A stretch of 41,831 nucleotides of DNA from Lachnospiraceae bacterium (GCA_029099805.1 JAQXOR010000099.1:1-41831), one strand, 5' to 3'. Positions 24,189 to 32,617 are shown, counted from the first letter of the stretch. Program-made: numbers and translations. The notes: generated from the sequence alone by a model not told the origin.

Positions 24189-25070
24189 ATGGAAATAATT
24201 TTTCCCGGATGTTCCGGTTCCACGCAGGAAGATGTACTGTTCCGTCATCTGACAACCAACTACTCATTAAACGGTTCCTTCCACCGTCACGAAGGATACG
24301 AACTCTATCTTTTTCTTCAGGGAAATGTCAACTGCTATGTCGAGCAGCAATGTTTTCATATGGAACGCGGAGATTTACTTGTCATCCGCCCCGGTCAGTA
24401 TCACCGTCCTGCCATGCTGGACCACAAGGACTATGAACGAATTACTCTGAACTTTCATGGTAGGCTGCTGCAGCATCTATCTACCAAGTCCTCTGACTTA
24501 TCTGCTTTTTTTGAATGTCCTTCCAAAGACAAGGTATGCTTCGTTCATCTCGGCAAAGAGTATCTGGAGCATTTTCTTATGCTTGTGGCAAAGGCAGAGT
24601 ATCAGATTACCTCCGGTGAATTCGGGTCTGATTTATTGGTACAATCTTACCTGATGCAGCTTTTTGTATTGATTAACCGTGCCTTTCGCACCGCAGATAA
24701 ACAAACACCCAATATCATGCCAAAGCTGATTCGTGATTTACTCGCCTATATTGATTCCAATCTTTCAGAAAAGATAACGTTAGAATCCCTGGAACACGAT
24801 TTCTATTTAAGTGGCACCTACATCAGCAGACAATTCAAAAAGCATACCGGACTTACCTTACGAAGCTACCTGTTAGAACGACGCATTTCGCTTGCCCGCA
24901 CGCTTCTGGCTTCTGACCTGAGCATAACGGAAGTCTGCCAGCAGGCCGGGTTCTCGGACTATTCCAATTTCATCCGCAGCTTTACAAAAACCGTCGGTAT
25001 CTCTCCCGGAAAGTTTGCAAAACAGCAAAACACCAGAATGCCCGCTCCGCCGGAAGAAGTAGAAAAATAA
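24189..25070 (+). CDS. AraC-family transcriptional regulator of the xylan operon
   Basis: A 293-aa regulator. The N-terminal cupin sensor (about 1-160; HRHEGYELYLFLQGNVNCYVE and RGDLLVIRPGQYHRP) probably binds a xylo-oligosaccharide. The C-terminal AraC DNA-binding domain (about 185-285) has two helix-turn-helix motifs, the first around LEHDFYLSGTYISRQFKKHTG and the second around ITEVCQQAGFSDYSNFIRSFTK. AAAGGAG precedes the ATG. It is divergent from the xylan operon with a 225-bp shared control region, which makes it the likely activator of that operon (inference). The ligand cannot be read from sequence. Confidence 0.93.
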   Translation: MEIIFPGCSGSTQEDVLFRHLTTNYSLNGSFHRHEGYELYLFLQGNVNCYVEQQCFHMERGDLLVIRPGQYHRPAMLDHKDYERITLNFHGRLLQHLSTKSSDLSAFFECPSKDKVCFVHLGKEYLEHFLMLVAKAEYQITSGEFGSDLLVQSYLMQLFVLINRAFRTADKQTPNIMPKLIRDLLAYIDSNLSEKITLESLEHDFYLSGTYISRQFKKHTGLTLRSYLLERRISLARTLLASDLSITEVCQQAGFSDYSNFIRSFTKTVGISPGKFAKQQNTRMPAPPEEVEK

Positions 25071-25090
25071 CAAAAAAAGAAAAATACTTC

Positions 25091-25119
25091 TTGACAAACC
25101 AAACATAATTTAATATAAT
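25091..25119 (+). promoter_or_regulatory. Promoter of the tRNA-Val/tRNA-Met unit
   Basis: Perfect TTGACA (25091-25096), 17-bp spacer, perfect TATAAT (25114-25119). The same ideal layout drives the other tRNA cluster at 666-694. Confidence 0.92.
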
Positions 25120-25150
25120 ATCAGACGTACCGTTCAAGCAGGAAAATTTC

Positions 25151-25223
25151 GGGGTCTTAGCTCAGCTGGGAGAGCATCTGCCTTACAAGCAGAGGGTCAT
25201 AGGTTCGAGCCCTATAGGCCCCA
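25151..25223 (+). tRNA. tRNA-Val (anticodon UAC)
   Basis: Cloverleaf with acceptor GGGGTCT/AGGCCCC (one G-U pair), discriminator A, and D arm AGCTCAGCTGGGAGAGC. Anticodon stem TCTGC/GCAGA with loop CTTACAA gives anticodon TAC. CCA is not encoded. Confidence 0.97.
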
Positions 25224-25249
25224 TTCCGAACGGACACGCAACTTCATAT

Positions 25250-25323
25250 GGCGGAATAGCTCAGTTGGCTAGAGCACACGGTTCATACCCGTGGTGTCGA
25301 GGGTTCAAATCCCCCTTCCGCTA
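25250..25323 (+). tRNA. tRNA-Met, elongator (anticodon CAU)
   Basis: Cloverleaf with acceptor GGCGGAA/TTCCGCT and a G1-U72 pair, as in Bacillus elongator tRNA-Met. Discriminator is A. Anticodon stem ACGG/CCGT with loop TTCATAC gives anticodon CAT. A CAU anticodon can also belong to Ile (lysidine) tRNA; the acceptor and TAGCTCAGTTGGCTAGAGC arm favour elongator Met. The 3' end is partly duplicated at 25419-25435. Confidence 0.92.
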
Positions 25324-25330
25324 CTTCACG

Positions 25331-25360
25331 AAAAGAGAATCCGTACGGATTCTCTTTTTT
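25331..25360. terminator. Two-way terminator after tRNA-Met
   Basis: A perfect palindrome with arms AAAAGAGAATCCG/CGGATTCTCTTTT gives a strong hairpin with T runs in both directions. It can end the plus-strand tRNA transcript and, on the minus strand, the operon ending at 25441. Confidence 0.9.
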
Positions 25361-25365
25361 GCATT

Positions 25366-25390
25366 CTCTCCACCACGCCGTGGTGGAGAG
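25366..25390. repeat. 25-nt perfect palindrome
   Basis: CTCTCCACCACG (25366-25377) and CGTGGTGGAGAG (25379-25390) are perfect 12-bp arms around a single C. It follows the terminator and has no T run, so its role is unclear. It may be part of a mobile-element remnant, together with the tRNA-tail copy at 25419-25435. Confidence 0.8.
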
Positions 25391-25418
25391 GGACGTTCGC
25401 TTAGTGCGGACCGAAGAG

Positions 25419-25435
25419 CAAATCCCCCCTCCGCT
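25419..25435 (+). repeat. Partial copy of the tRNA-Met 3' end
   Basis: Seventeen bases matching the T arm and acceptor end of tRNA-Met (25306-25322) at 16 positions, in direct orientation 113 bp downstream. This is the layout left when an integrating element uses a tRNA 3' end as its attachment site and is later lost. Confidence 0.6.
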
Positions 25436-25440
25436 TTTAT

Positions 25441-27072
25441 TTATCTTATCTGCTCGATTTCTTCGATATTTTCCAAAAAGACCTCTACAAGCTCAGGATC
25501 AAATTGCTTTCCCGCCTGCTCCATAATGATCTGCTTTGCTTCCTCCTTCGTGCAGGCCCCCTTATAACTGCGTTTTGCCAGGAGTGCATCATACACATCC
25601 GCGATTGCCATTATTCTGGCACTCAACGGTATCTCTTCCCCCTTTAAGCCTTCCGGATATCCGCTTCCGTCCCACCTTTCATGGTGATAATATGCCATCT
25701 CTCTTGCAGCAACCAAATAATCATTTTTCTCCACATCCACAAGAACGCTGTCAATAATCTGAGCCCCCATCACCGGATGACTATTTATTGTTTTCCGTTC
25801 TTCCGTAGTCAAAGATCCTTCCTTACGCAGAATTGCATCCGGCATGGAAATCTTACCGATATCATGCAACGGAGCAGCTTCACTCAGCACGGCAACATAA
25901 TCATCGGTCATAACCTCACGGAATTTTTGCTTTTTCTGCAAGGCCCGTGCTATGATTTCCACATAAGAACTGGTATGCATAATATGAAGTCCGGTCACGC
26001 CGTCCCGCGCCTCTACCATATTTGCAAGACTGACAATCAGCGAATGCTGCGTATCCAGCAGCTTCTTTTTTTTCTCCCACACCTCTGTTTCCAACTTTGC
26101 CGTGTAGTTATATCCGTCGGTTACATCCTGCAGATAAATCATCTTGCCCCGTAACGAACGATTATGAATAATCTCCTGCTCCGATACAACATAAACCTTA
26201 TCTTTTACATGCAGACGTGTTCCTTCCCGGCAATAGCTGCGAATTTTCCGAATCGTTTTATTGCATTTCCGTTCCTTTAGCTCCGGAAACAACCGCAACG
26301 CCGGTGCGTTTGCATATACAAACTGGTCCTGATTTCCCAGAACCACCAGTCCGTCGGACAGATTATCAACCACATAATCCTTTGCCAGATTCACCGTATC
26401 AAAAAAGTCCGTCCGGAAAATAGATACAAGAAGAATGATTCCGGAAATCACATAGCAAACCTCAGTAGTATCATAGCCCTTTGTAAGTCCCGATAAATAC
26501 AGTACCAGCCCGAAGGTCGGACAAAGAACAATCAGCAGCAGATACCATACCTTCTCCTTTTCTTCCCCTTCTGTTTTCTGTATCTGATTCCAACAAACCA
26601 GAAGGGATACCACCGCATAGCAAAGAATCAGTGCCATATAAACAACATAACCGATCCCGTGTCGGTGTATCAGGTACGAAAACATTCCATCCCCTGCAAA
26701 ACCTATCTCCGTATAAAAGAGAGTATGGTATTCCAGGGTTAATACTAACACCAGTACCGCCATATGAATTGCTGTAAGAACAATCATCAGGACATTTGGC
26801 AGTTTTATGCCACAATAATAAAATACAAAAAGAAGTGCCAGCAGAGGGATAAAAACCTTTCCGATATAGCTGATTTTGGTCGCCATTATGGCGCTATCCA
26901 ACGTACCGGAAGTAATTTCAAATAAATATCCCATTTCATTAATCAATACAGCCAGGCTCAAAAACAGCATAATAGACTGCGGTCTGGAGGCCCACTGCTG
27001 AAGCAGGTAGGCCAGGCCGATTAACACTACAATAATACCGACATATTGAATTGCCACACACAAATAATACAT
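25441..27072 (-). CDS. Seven-helix membrane HD-GYP domain protein
   Basis: A 543-aa protein. The N-terminal ~220 residues hold seven to eight membrane helices like the sensor domains of histidine kinases with seven spans. A short PAS-like region (about 235-320; SDGLVVLGNQDQFVYANAPALRLFP) and coiled coil follow. A C-terminal HD-GYP domain (about 340-535) has APLHDIGK and HHERWDGSGYP. HD-GYP proteins usually hydrolyse cyclic di-GMP or related signals. All visible metal ligands of the domain are present, so activity is likely; the ligand is unknown. It is last in the operon that contains topB, 68 bp after the hexapeptide gene. Confidence 0.9.
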   Translation of the reverse strand: MYYLCVAIQYVGIIVVLIGLAYLLQQWASRPQSIMLFLSLAVLINEMGYLFEITSGTLDSAIMATKISYIGKVFIPLLALLFVFYYCGIKLPNVLMIVLTAIHMAVLVLVLTLEYHTLFYTEIGFAGDGMFSYLIHRHGIGYVVYMALILCYAVVSLLVCWNQIQKTEGEEKEKVWYLLLIVLCPTFGLVLYLSGLTKGYDTTEVCYVISGIILLVSIFRTDFFDTVNLAKDYVVDNLSDGLVVLGNQDQFVYANAPALRLFPELKERKCNKTIRKIRSYCREGTRLHVKDKVYVVSEQEIIHNRSLRGKMIYLQDVTDGYNYTAKLETEVWEKKKKLLDTQHSLIVSLANMVEARDGVTGLHIMHTSSYVEIIARALQKKQKFREVMTDDYVAVLSEAAPLHDIGKISMPDAILRKEGSLTTEERKTINSHPVMGAQIIDSVLVDVEKNDYLVAAREMAYYHHERWDGSGYPEGLKGEEIPLSARIMAIADVYDALLAKRSYKGACTKEEAKQIIMEQAGKQFDPELVEVFLENIEEIEQIR

Positions 27073-27140
27073 AGTATACTCTTCCTTCAGTGTTTCTTTT
27101 CGTTTATCCTGGTGCCTTTTCCGACTTCCGGCCGGTCCGT

Positions 27141-27809
27141 TTACGGCATTCCGGCCTGCTTTTCCACAACTTCCCCTGCTTTTTTATAGATGCTTCCCGC
27201 CGGAACCACCCCTCGCACAGAGGAAAGCGGATACACATTACTTCCTCTTCCGATAACCGTTCCCGGATTTAACACCGAGCCGCAACCGATTTCCACATTA
27301 TCTCCAAGAATTGCTCCCATCTTTTTCAGTCCTGTTTCGTATATAGTCCCAAGGTCCTTTACCATAACCGGTGTCTTATCTGACTTTACATTGGAGGTAA
27401 TAGAGCCCGCCCCCATGTGGGAACGATATCCAAGAATAGAGTCACCAACATAGTTATAGTGAGGAACCTGTACTTTATCAAACAGAATCACATTCTTTAG
27501 TTCGGTGGAGTTGCCCACCACTGCTCCTTTTCCTATCAGGGCATTTCCGCGAATAAACGCACAATGACGCACCTCTGTCTCTGCTCCGATAATGCACGGA
27601 CCGGATATCGAAGCGGTCGGTGCTACCTTTGCTGTCTTGTGAATCCAGATGTCCCCGCCTCTTTTTTCATACTCTTCTCCGAGGCTCTCTCCATAAGACA
27701 GAATGAAATCATGAATCCCGGAAAGAGCTTCCCACGGATACTCTGTCTTTTCCAAAAGTGCTCTTGCCTCCGTCTTGGTCAAATCGAATAACTCTGTTGT
27801 CCTTACCAT
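27141..27809 (-). CDS. Hexapeptide-repeat (left-handed beta-helix) acyl/nucleotidyltransferase-like protein
   Basis: A 222-aa protein. A short helical start is followed from about residue 50 by a left-handed beta-helix with hexapeptide turns (AKVAPTASISGPCIIGAETEV, then AFIRGNALIGKGAVVGN, then IGCGSVLNPGTVIGRGSNVYPL). It resembles the C-terminal half of GlmU and is usually annotated as UDP-N-acetylglucosamine pyrophosphorylase-like. The N-terminal nucleotidyltransferase domain is absent, however, so that name may mislead. The helix has the buried asparagine/histidine face of GlmU-type transferases (VPHYNYVGDSILGYRSHMGAGS). It lies 24 bp after topB. The exact acceptor is unknown. Confidence 0.8.
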   Translation of the reverse strand: MVRTTELFDLTKTEARALLEKTEYPWEALSGIHDFILSYGESLGEEYEKRGGDIWIHKTAKVAPTASISGPCIIGAETEVRHCAFIRGNALIGKGAVVGNSTELKNVILFDKVQVPHYNYVGDSILGYRSHMGAGSITSNVKSDKTPVMVKDLGTIYETGLKKMGAILGDNVEIGCGSVLNPGTVIGRGSNVYPLSSVRGVVPAGSIYKKAGEVVEKQAGMP

Positions 27810-27833
27810 TTCTGACTCCTTTTACCTCTAAAT

Positions 27834-29951
27834 TCATTTCCTGTAAAATCCTGCCACTTCCGAAAAACGCCCCTGTAGCATACTCTGATTATTTAAGCCT
27901 TTTACACCATCTGTCATACGTCTGACAAAGCTTTCCAGCTTTCCCATATACTCCTCACTGCCGATACTTCCTTCCGCCACATAGGTCAGTCCCTTTTCCC
28001 AGCTGGCGGTAAGCTCCGCATTAAGCAGAGAGCGTATGGACGCATTCACTACTTCATATATTATCTCGCCGAGCAGTGTCGGTGTAATAATCTGTGTTTT
28101 CTTATTCAGGGCAAGATACTCTATCTTTACCAGTTTATTCAAAATCTCCGCTCTGGTTGCACTGGTACCGATTCCGCTGCCCTTTATCTGGGCACGCAGT
28201 TCCTCATCCTCAATAAACTGTCCTGCATTTTCCATTGCAAGAATCAAAGAACCGGAATTGTAACGCTTCGGTGCTGCCGTTTCTCCCTCCCGGATTGAGA
28301 ACAGGGAAACAGGAAGTCTGCTCCCTTTTTTCATGTCCTTTAAAGCTTCCAGCATTTCTGCACCACAGGCAAGCTCTCCGTCGCCCTCCTCTGCCTTTTC
28401 TGCATTCTCTCCCACATCACTGTTCTCATTCTTTGGGTCTGCAGGCTCTTGTTCATTTTTTCGGACAGGCTTCTGATACAGGACCAAATAGCCTTCCTCC
28501 GCCAGTACACGAAACGCTGCAAAAAAAGACTCTTCCCCGATTTTTACCGTAAGTGCAACCTTTCGATACACTGCCGGCGGATAAAAAATACTAAGAAAAC
28601 GCTTTACGATTGTTGCGTATACACGCTTTGCCGTGGTAGATACCGAGGACAACGCGGATATCCCCTGTCCGGTCGGTATAATGGCATAATGGTCCGTAAT
28701 CTGCTTGTCGTTTACATACCGTGTCTTTTCCAGACCCTTATAGCTTCCGCTCTGTAATATGTGCTCTGCAAATCCCGCTGCCGGCGTATAACCCACCAGC
28801 CCTTTGATATGCTTTCCTATTTCCTTTGCCACTGCTGTGGAAAGTACTCTGGCATCGGTACGCGGATACGATACCAGCTTTTTCTCATATAGCTCCTGCA
28901 CGATTTTTAATGTTTCGTCCGGGCTGATTTTAAATAATCTCGCACATTCATTCTGAAGCTCCGCGAGATTAAATAAAAGCGGCGGGTTCTTTTTTTCCTG
29001 CTTTTTCTCTATCTGCTCTACCACTCCGGTCAGCCCTTCCGCGGCGCGCTGTGTGGTAATCTGCTTGTCCTTCTCGGCAATCTCCTCAAACGGCATCCCC
29101 GGCGGAAGATTTAACTCCGTTATCAGTGCCATGGCATCTTCTTTCTGTCGAAATCCGTTTTCTTTATAAAGCTTCGGAGACCCTTCATACTTCGAGCCTT
29201 TCACCGCGCGAAACTCTGCCTCAAACACAGCCTCTCCCGCAAGTAGCTTTGCCAGCACCCGGTAAAACGGTGTCTTAACAAAGGCTCTGATTTCCCTCTC
29301 TCTGCGTACCACCATTCCGAGGACGCAGGTCATAACACGTCCTACAGAAATTGCCTGATTTTTCTCCGTCTTTAAAAAATTCCGTACTGCCGTTCCGTAT
29401 TTTAAAGTAAGCACGCGGGAAAAATTGATTCCCATCAGATAGTCTTCCTTTGCACGAAGATACGCCGCATCGCCTAACGCATCATAAGCAGCAAGAGGCT
29501 TTGCTTCTCTGATTCCGCGCAGAATCTCCTCCTCTGTCTGGGAGTCTATCCAGACACGTTTACGTTCCTTTTCCTCCGGCACCTCTGCCATCCGGTCTAC
29601 CAAACGGTAAATATACTCTCCCTCACGTCCGGAGTCGGTGCAGACATAAATGCAGTCCACATCCTTCCTGCAAAGAAGTCCTTTCACAATCTCAAATTGC
29701 TTTGCCACCCCCGGAATAACCTCGTAGCGGAACTCCTTCGGTAAAAACGGAATTGTTTCCAGGCGCCACTGACGAAGTGCCGGGTCATAGCATTCCGGAT
29801 AACTCATGGTTACCAGATGACCCACACACCAGGTCACCACAGCCTCCGGTGCTTCCATATATCCATCCTTGCGTGAAAACTGATACGGAAGTGCTTTTGC
29901 AAACTCCTGTGCCACGCTCGGCTTCTCCGCAATAAACAAACTTTTTCCCAT
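27834..29951 (-). CDS. topB: DNA topoisomerase III
   Basis: A 705-aa type IA topoisomerase, which passes single strands to decatenate DNA. The Toprim domain begins FIAEKPSVAQEFAKAL and has VCTDSGREGEYIYR. GRVMTCVLGMVV begins the central region. The active-site tyrosine lies in LVSYPRTDARVLS near residue 355, and GSGIGTSATRAEIL follows near 600. There is no C-terminal zinc finger. The length is typical of Firmicute TopB. It may be a chromosomal housekeeping copy: no conjugation genes are nearby, although TopB is often carried on mobile elements. The gaps to its neighbours are 21 and 24 bp. Confidence 0.95.
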   Translation of the reverse strand: MGKSLFIAEKPSVAQEFAKALPYQFSRKDGYMEAPEAVVTWCVGHLVTMSYPECYDPALRQWRLETIPFLPKEFRYEVIPGVAKQFEIVKGLLCRKDVDCIYVCTDSGREGEYIYRLVDRMAEVPEEKERKRVWIDSQTEEEILRGIREAKPLAAYDALGDAAYLRAKEDYLMGINFSRVLTLKYGTAVRNFLKTEKNQAISVGRVMTCVLGMVVRREREIRAFVKTPFYRVLAKLLAGEAVFEAEFRAVKGSKYEGSPKLYKENGFRQKEDAMALITELNLPPGMPFEEIAEKDKQITTQRAAEGLTGVVEQIEKKQEKKNPPLLFNLAELQNECARLFKISPDETLKIVQELYEKKLVSYPRTDARVLSTAVAKEIGKHIKGLVGYTPAAGFAEHILQSGSYKGLEKTRYVNDKQITDHYAIIPTGQGISALSSVSTTAKRVYATIVKRFLSIFYPPAVYRKVALTVKIGEESFFAAFRVLAEEGYLVLYQKPVRKNEQEPADPKNENSDVGENAEKAEEGDGELACGAEMLEALKDMKKGSRLPVSLFSIREGETAAPKRYNSGSLILAMENAGQFIEDEELRAQIKGSGIGTSATRAEILNKLVKIEYLALNKKTQIITPTLLGEIIYEVVNASIRSLLNAELTASWEKGLTYVAEGSIGSEEYMGKLESFVRRMTDGVKGLNNQSMLQGRFSEVAGFYRK

Positions 29952-29972
29952 AAACCGGACTCTCTTTCTCTT

Positions 29973-31700
29973 CTACTCTTCCTTTGCCAAAGAACCGGCT
30001 CTGTCTCCGGCAAAATAAAAACCTTTAAAATCATATTTAAATACTCTTGCCAGATACTCTGAGCCTGCAGCTGTATACTTTCTGATTAAATTTCGCTCCT
30101 CATCAAATTCACTGTAAGCAAAGCGTCCTGCCGTGTCCGTAATCAGATGCCCTTCACGTGTCAGCTGGGCACTTCCCCGGTACCCGGAATAGTCCAGCGG
30201 AACGGTCTCTGTCAGTTCCCATGTCCCTGTTGTTTCATTTACAAGATAGCGGCAAAAGTAGGATGCAGTACCTTTTTTTAAGGTACTTCCCAAATCGGAT
30301 GCCACACCGGTATAATCAAACTCCGGACGGCTCGTTGAACCTGCAATATGATTATCATATAAATACAGAGAATATACCCCTGACGGCATCGTATCCTCCC
30401 GGACACAGGTCGCAGTATTGGCCCCCACAAAGGCAGCAAACTCTTCTGCTTTGTTCAGAACATAATTCTCATATCCCGTTCCTTCAAAAAAGGCATTCTC
30501 TCCAATGATATAATCTAACATCGGAATTCCGTAAATATCCTTTATCTTAAATACCGCAGACGGCTCTCTCGCTCCGAGCAGAACACTTTTTTCATCCAAC
30601 AGCTGTACGGAATTCAGTCCGAGCCAGTCTAATACACCATCCTCATTTTTCTTACAAATCTCCTTATACTCCCGCAATACCGTTCCCATATCAAGTACTT
30701 CTTTTACCTCACCGGAAACCAAATCTACGGTAAGCACTCTGTCATTCACACTAACAGATTTACCATCTTCCTTTCCGGACGCAAGCACCAGGAGCTTTTG
30801 ATTTGCTTCGTCAATACAGTAATCTTCTCCTATCGTATATCCCTCCAGTGTATAGACACGTTCTGCCCGTCCGAATACATTCAGGGCTGCAAGCTGCGTA
30901 TCCGAGATGGAATAATACATTTTGCTGTCATAGAACAGCAAACGCTTCGCGCTACCGGATAAAAGCGGTATCTCCCCGCGAAGGATTCCGTCATTATCGT
31001 AAAGCTGCACTGCCTCCCGTCCCCCGGTTACATTGCCAAAGTGTACAAACAGACCCTCGGAAGGCATTTGGGTACTGCTTCCTCTTGTTACATCCAGCTT
31101 CTCCTTCCCGGTACCGAACCGGCTGCCGGCTGTCACATAAAAGGTTCTGACACTGGAATTTCCCGCCTCATCCTCCAAAACAAGAGAGACGCGGTTGCTC
31201 TGCTCTGTGCAAAGCCCCAATAACAGATATTCATGCTCCGTCGTATACGCCTCCTGCGAAAAACACTTCGCCGAAAACGTAGATATCCCGTCTTCCTGCA
31301 CACTGATACGATATGAAGTCTGTACCGGTGTTTGGGTAGTAAAATACACATACAGCGAATTCGCATTGGTACCGTACGGATTATAAACTACCAGAGGGCT
31401 GTCCGGTGTATACTCACCACCTTGCTTTAACGCCTCAATCCGCTCATAAACCTGCGTGTGTCTTGAGGTATCATACAGTTCTTCCACAGAATCAAGCCTG
31501 GAAAAATCCTGATAAATCGTCGGAGCAATCGTTTTGGAATCCGTAGAGTGCTTATCATACTGCTCCTGAAACTCCTTTAGTTTAGAAACCGCTTCTCCGT
31601 TTCCGGAACCGCGCTTCAATAAAAGAACTAAAAGCAGGCAAAGAAAAATGCTGCTGATTACCGTCATAATAAGTAAAATTTTACCCGCTGTCCCTTTCAA
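29973..31700 (-). CDS. Arylsulfotransferase-fold protein, probably catalytically altered
   Basis: A 575-aa protein with one membrane anchor (about residues 8-28) and a large outside part. A beta domain beginning VVYNPYGTNANSLYVYF (about 105-195) resembles the N-terminal ASST domain. A beta-propeller-like region follows (about 205-570). The segment DWLGLNSVQLL...LLGAREPSAVFKI (358-385) matches the ASST motif DWxHxNS...SSRxQSxxxKI. Gly361 replaces the catalytic histidine. Asn428 (GANTA) lies where the sulfated histidine is expected (QHTA). Arg378 is kept. Translation starts at TTG (31700) with AAAGGAGG upstream, and the gene has its own promoter. It is first in the topB operon. Confidence 0.65.
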   Translation of the reverse strand: MKGTAGKILLIMTVISSIFLCLLLVLLLKRGSGNGEAVSKLKEFQEQYDKHSTDSKTIAPTIYQDFSRLDSVEELYDTSRHTQVYERIEALKQGGEYTPDSPLVVYNPYGTNANSLYVYFTTQTPVQTSYRISVQEDGISTFSAKCFSQEAYTTEHEYLLLGLCTEQSNRVSLVLEDEAGNSSVRTFYVTAGSRFGTGKEKLDVTRGSSTQMPSEGLFVHFGNVTGGREAVQLYDNDGILRGEIPLLSGSAKRLLFYDSKMYYSISDTQLAALNVFGRAERVYTLEGYTIGEDYCIDEANQKLLVLASGKEDGKSVSVNDRVLTVDLVSGEVKEVLDMGTVLREYKEICKKNEDGVLDWLGLNSVQLLDEKSVLLGAREPSAVFKIKDIYGIPMLDYIIGENAFFEGTGYENYVLNKAEEFAAFVGANTATCVREDTMPSGVYSLYLYDNHIAGSTSRPEFDYTGVASDLGSTLKKGTASYFCRYLVNETTGTWELTETVPLDYSGYRGSAQLTREGHLITDTAGRFAYSEFDEERNLIRKYTAAGSEYLARVFKYDFKGFYFAGDRAGSLAKEE

Positions 31701-31736
31701 ACAACCGCCCTCCTTTACAAATATTTTTCCATTCTC

Positions 31737-31765
31737 ATTGTATCAATTTCTTCTTCACTTTGCAA
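31737..31765 (-). promoter_or_regulatory. Promoter of the operon starting at 31700
   Basis: On the minus strand TTGCAA (31765-31760), 17-bp spacer and TACAAT (31742-31737), 36 bp before the TTG start codon. Confidence 0.6.
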
Positions 31766-31783
31766 CCTTTGTTAAAAATATCA

Positions 31784-31812
31784 TTGCACTTCTTTTCCGG
31801 TTGAGGTAAACT
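31784..31812 (+). promoter_or_regulatory. Promoter of the LUD-domain gene
   Basis: TTGCAC (31784-31789), 17-bp spacer and TAAACT (31807-31812), 52 bp before the ATG at 31865. Divergent from the promoter at 31737-31765. Confidence 0.5.
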
Positions 31813-31864
31813 GAATACAGAAGTAACAACACAAAAGAATGAGTTACAGAAAGGGGCACTCCAT

Positions 31865-32503
31865 ATGGCAACACCTAAACAGCAGAATTATGAAAATCTC
31901 GCCGAAAGCTTAATTGAAGCCTTCAACCGCCGCGGGATAGAGGGATACTATTGTGCAGACAAAGAAGAGGCTCTGAATACTGCCCTCCGTTTTCTGACAC
32001 CGGGATGCAGCGTGGCCTGGGGCGGTTCTATGTCCTGTCAGGAAATCGGTCTGTTTGAAGCTCTGAAGAGCTCTGATTGTGTATTATACGACCGCAGTAC
32101 CGCAAAAACTCCGGAGGAGCAGAGAGAGCTCTATGCAAAGGCAGTCACCGCAGACTATTACTTTATGAGCAGCAATGCTATCACACTGGACGGTGAGCTT
32201 GTCAACATTGACGGAAACGGAAATCGTGTTGCCTGCCTGATTACCGGTCCGAGAAATGTCATTCTGATTGTCGGTATGAACAAAATCACCCCGGATGTAA
32301 AATCCGCCGTCGACCGTGTCCGTAATATGGCAGCTCCGCCAAACGGCGTACGGTTAGGGTTAAATACTCCTTGCTCCAAATTCGGGAAGTGTCACGACTG
32401 CTACTCTCCGGACTGTATGTGCTGTGAGCTTGTCATTACCCGTAAATCCCGTATTCCGGGACGTATCAAGGTCCTTCTGGTAGGCGAAGATCTGGGCTAT
32501 TAA
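31865..32503 (+). CDS. LUD-domain protein (LutC/YkgG-like)
   Basis: A 212-aa protein of the LUD (DUF162) family, named after the LutB and LutC proteins of lactate utilisation. SVAWGGSMSCQEIGL (about residue 52) and a nucleotide/CoA-like fold region (ALNTALRFLTPGC) fit LutC relatives. The C-terminal CSKFGKCHDCYSPDCMCC adds five or more clustered cysteines. This is typical of the stand-alone clostridial form and suggests iron-sulfur or zinc binding. No lutA or lutB lies nearby, so a role in lactate use cannot be claimed. It forms a single-gene unit ending in the terminator at 32573-32617. Confidence 0.88.
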   Translation: MATPKQQNYENLAESLIEAFNRRGIEGYYCADKEEALNTALRFLTPGCSVAWGGSMSCQEIGLFEALKSSDCVLYDRSTAKTPEEQRELYAKAVTADYYFMSSNAITLDGELVNIDGNGNRVACLITGPRNVILIVGMNKITPDVKSAVDRVRNMAAPPNGVRLGLNTPCSKFGKCHDCYSPDCMCCELVITRKSRIPGRIKVLLVGEDLGY

Positions 32504-32572
32504 GGCTCCGAACGCCTCTCCTATCGCAATGACACTTCGGATTGTCCTGATTCATTTCCAAGTAGCATCTAA

Positions 32573-32617
32573 AGAGGGACTGTCGTAGTTCGGAAATCCT
32601 TACTACACAGTCCCTCT
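32573..32617. terminator. Two-way terminator between convergent genes
   Basis: An 11-bp perfect stem AGAGGGACTGT/ACAGTCCCTCT, extended inward by GTAGT/ACTAC, lies between the LUD gene (plus, ends 32503) and the DUF4340 gene (minus, ends 32653). The T runs are short, so strength is uncertain. Confidence 0.7.
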
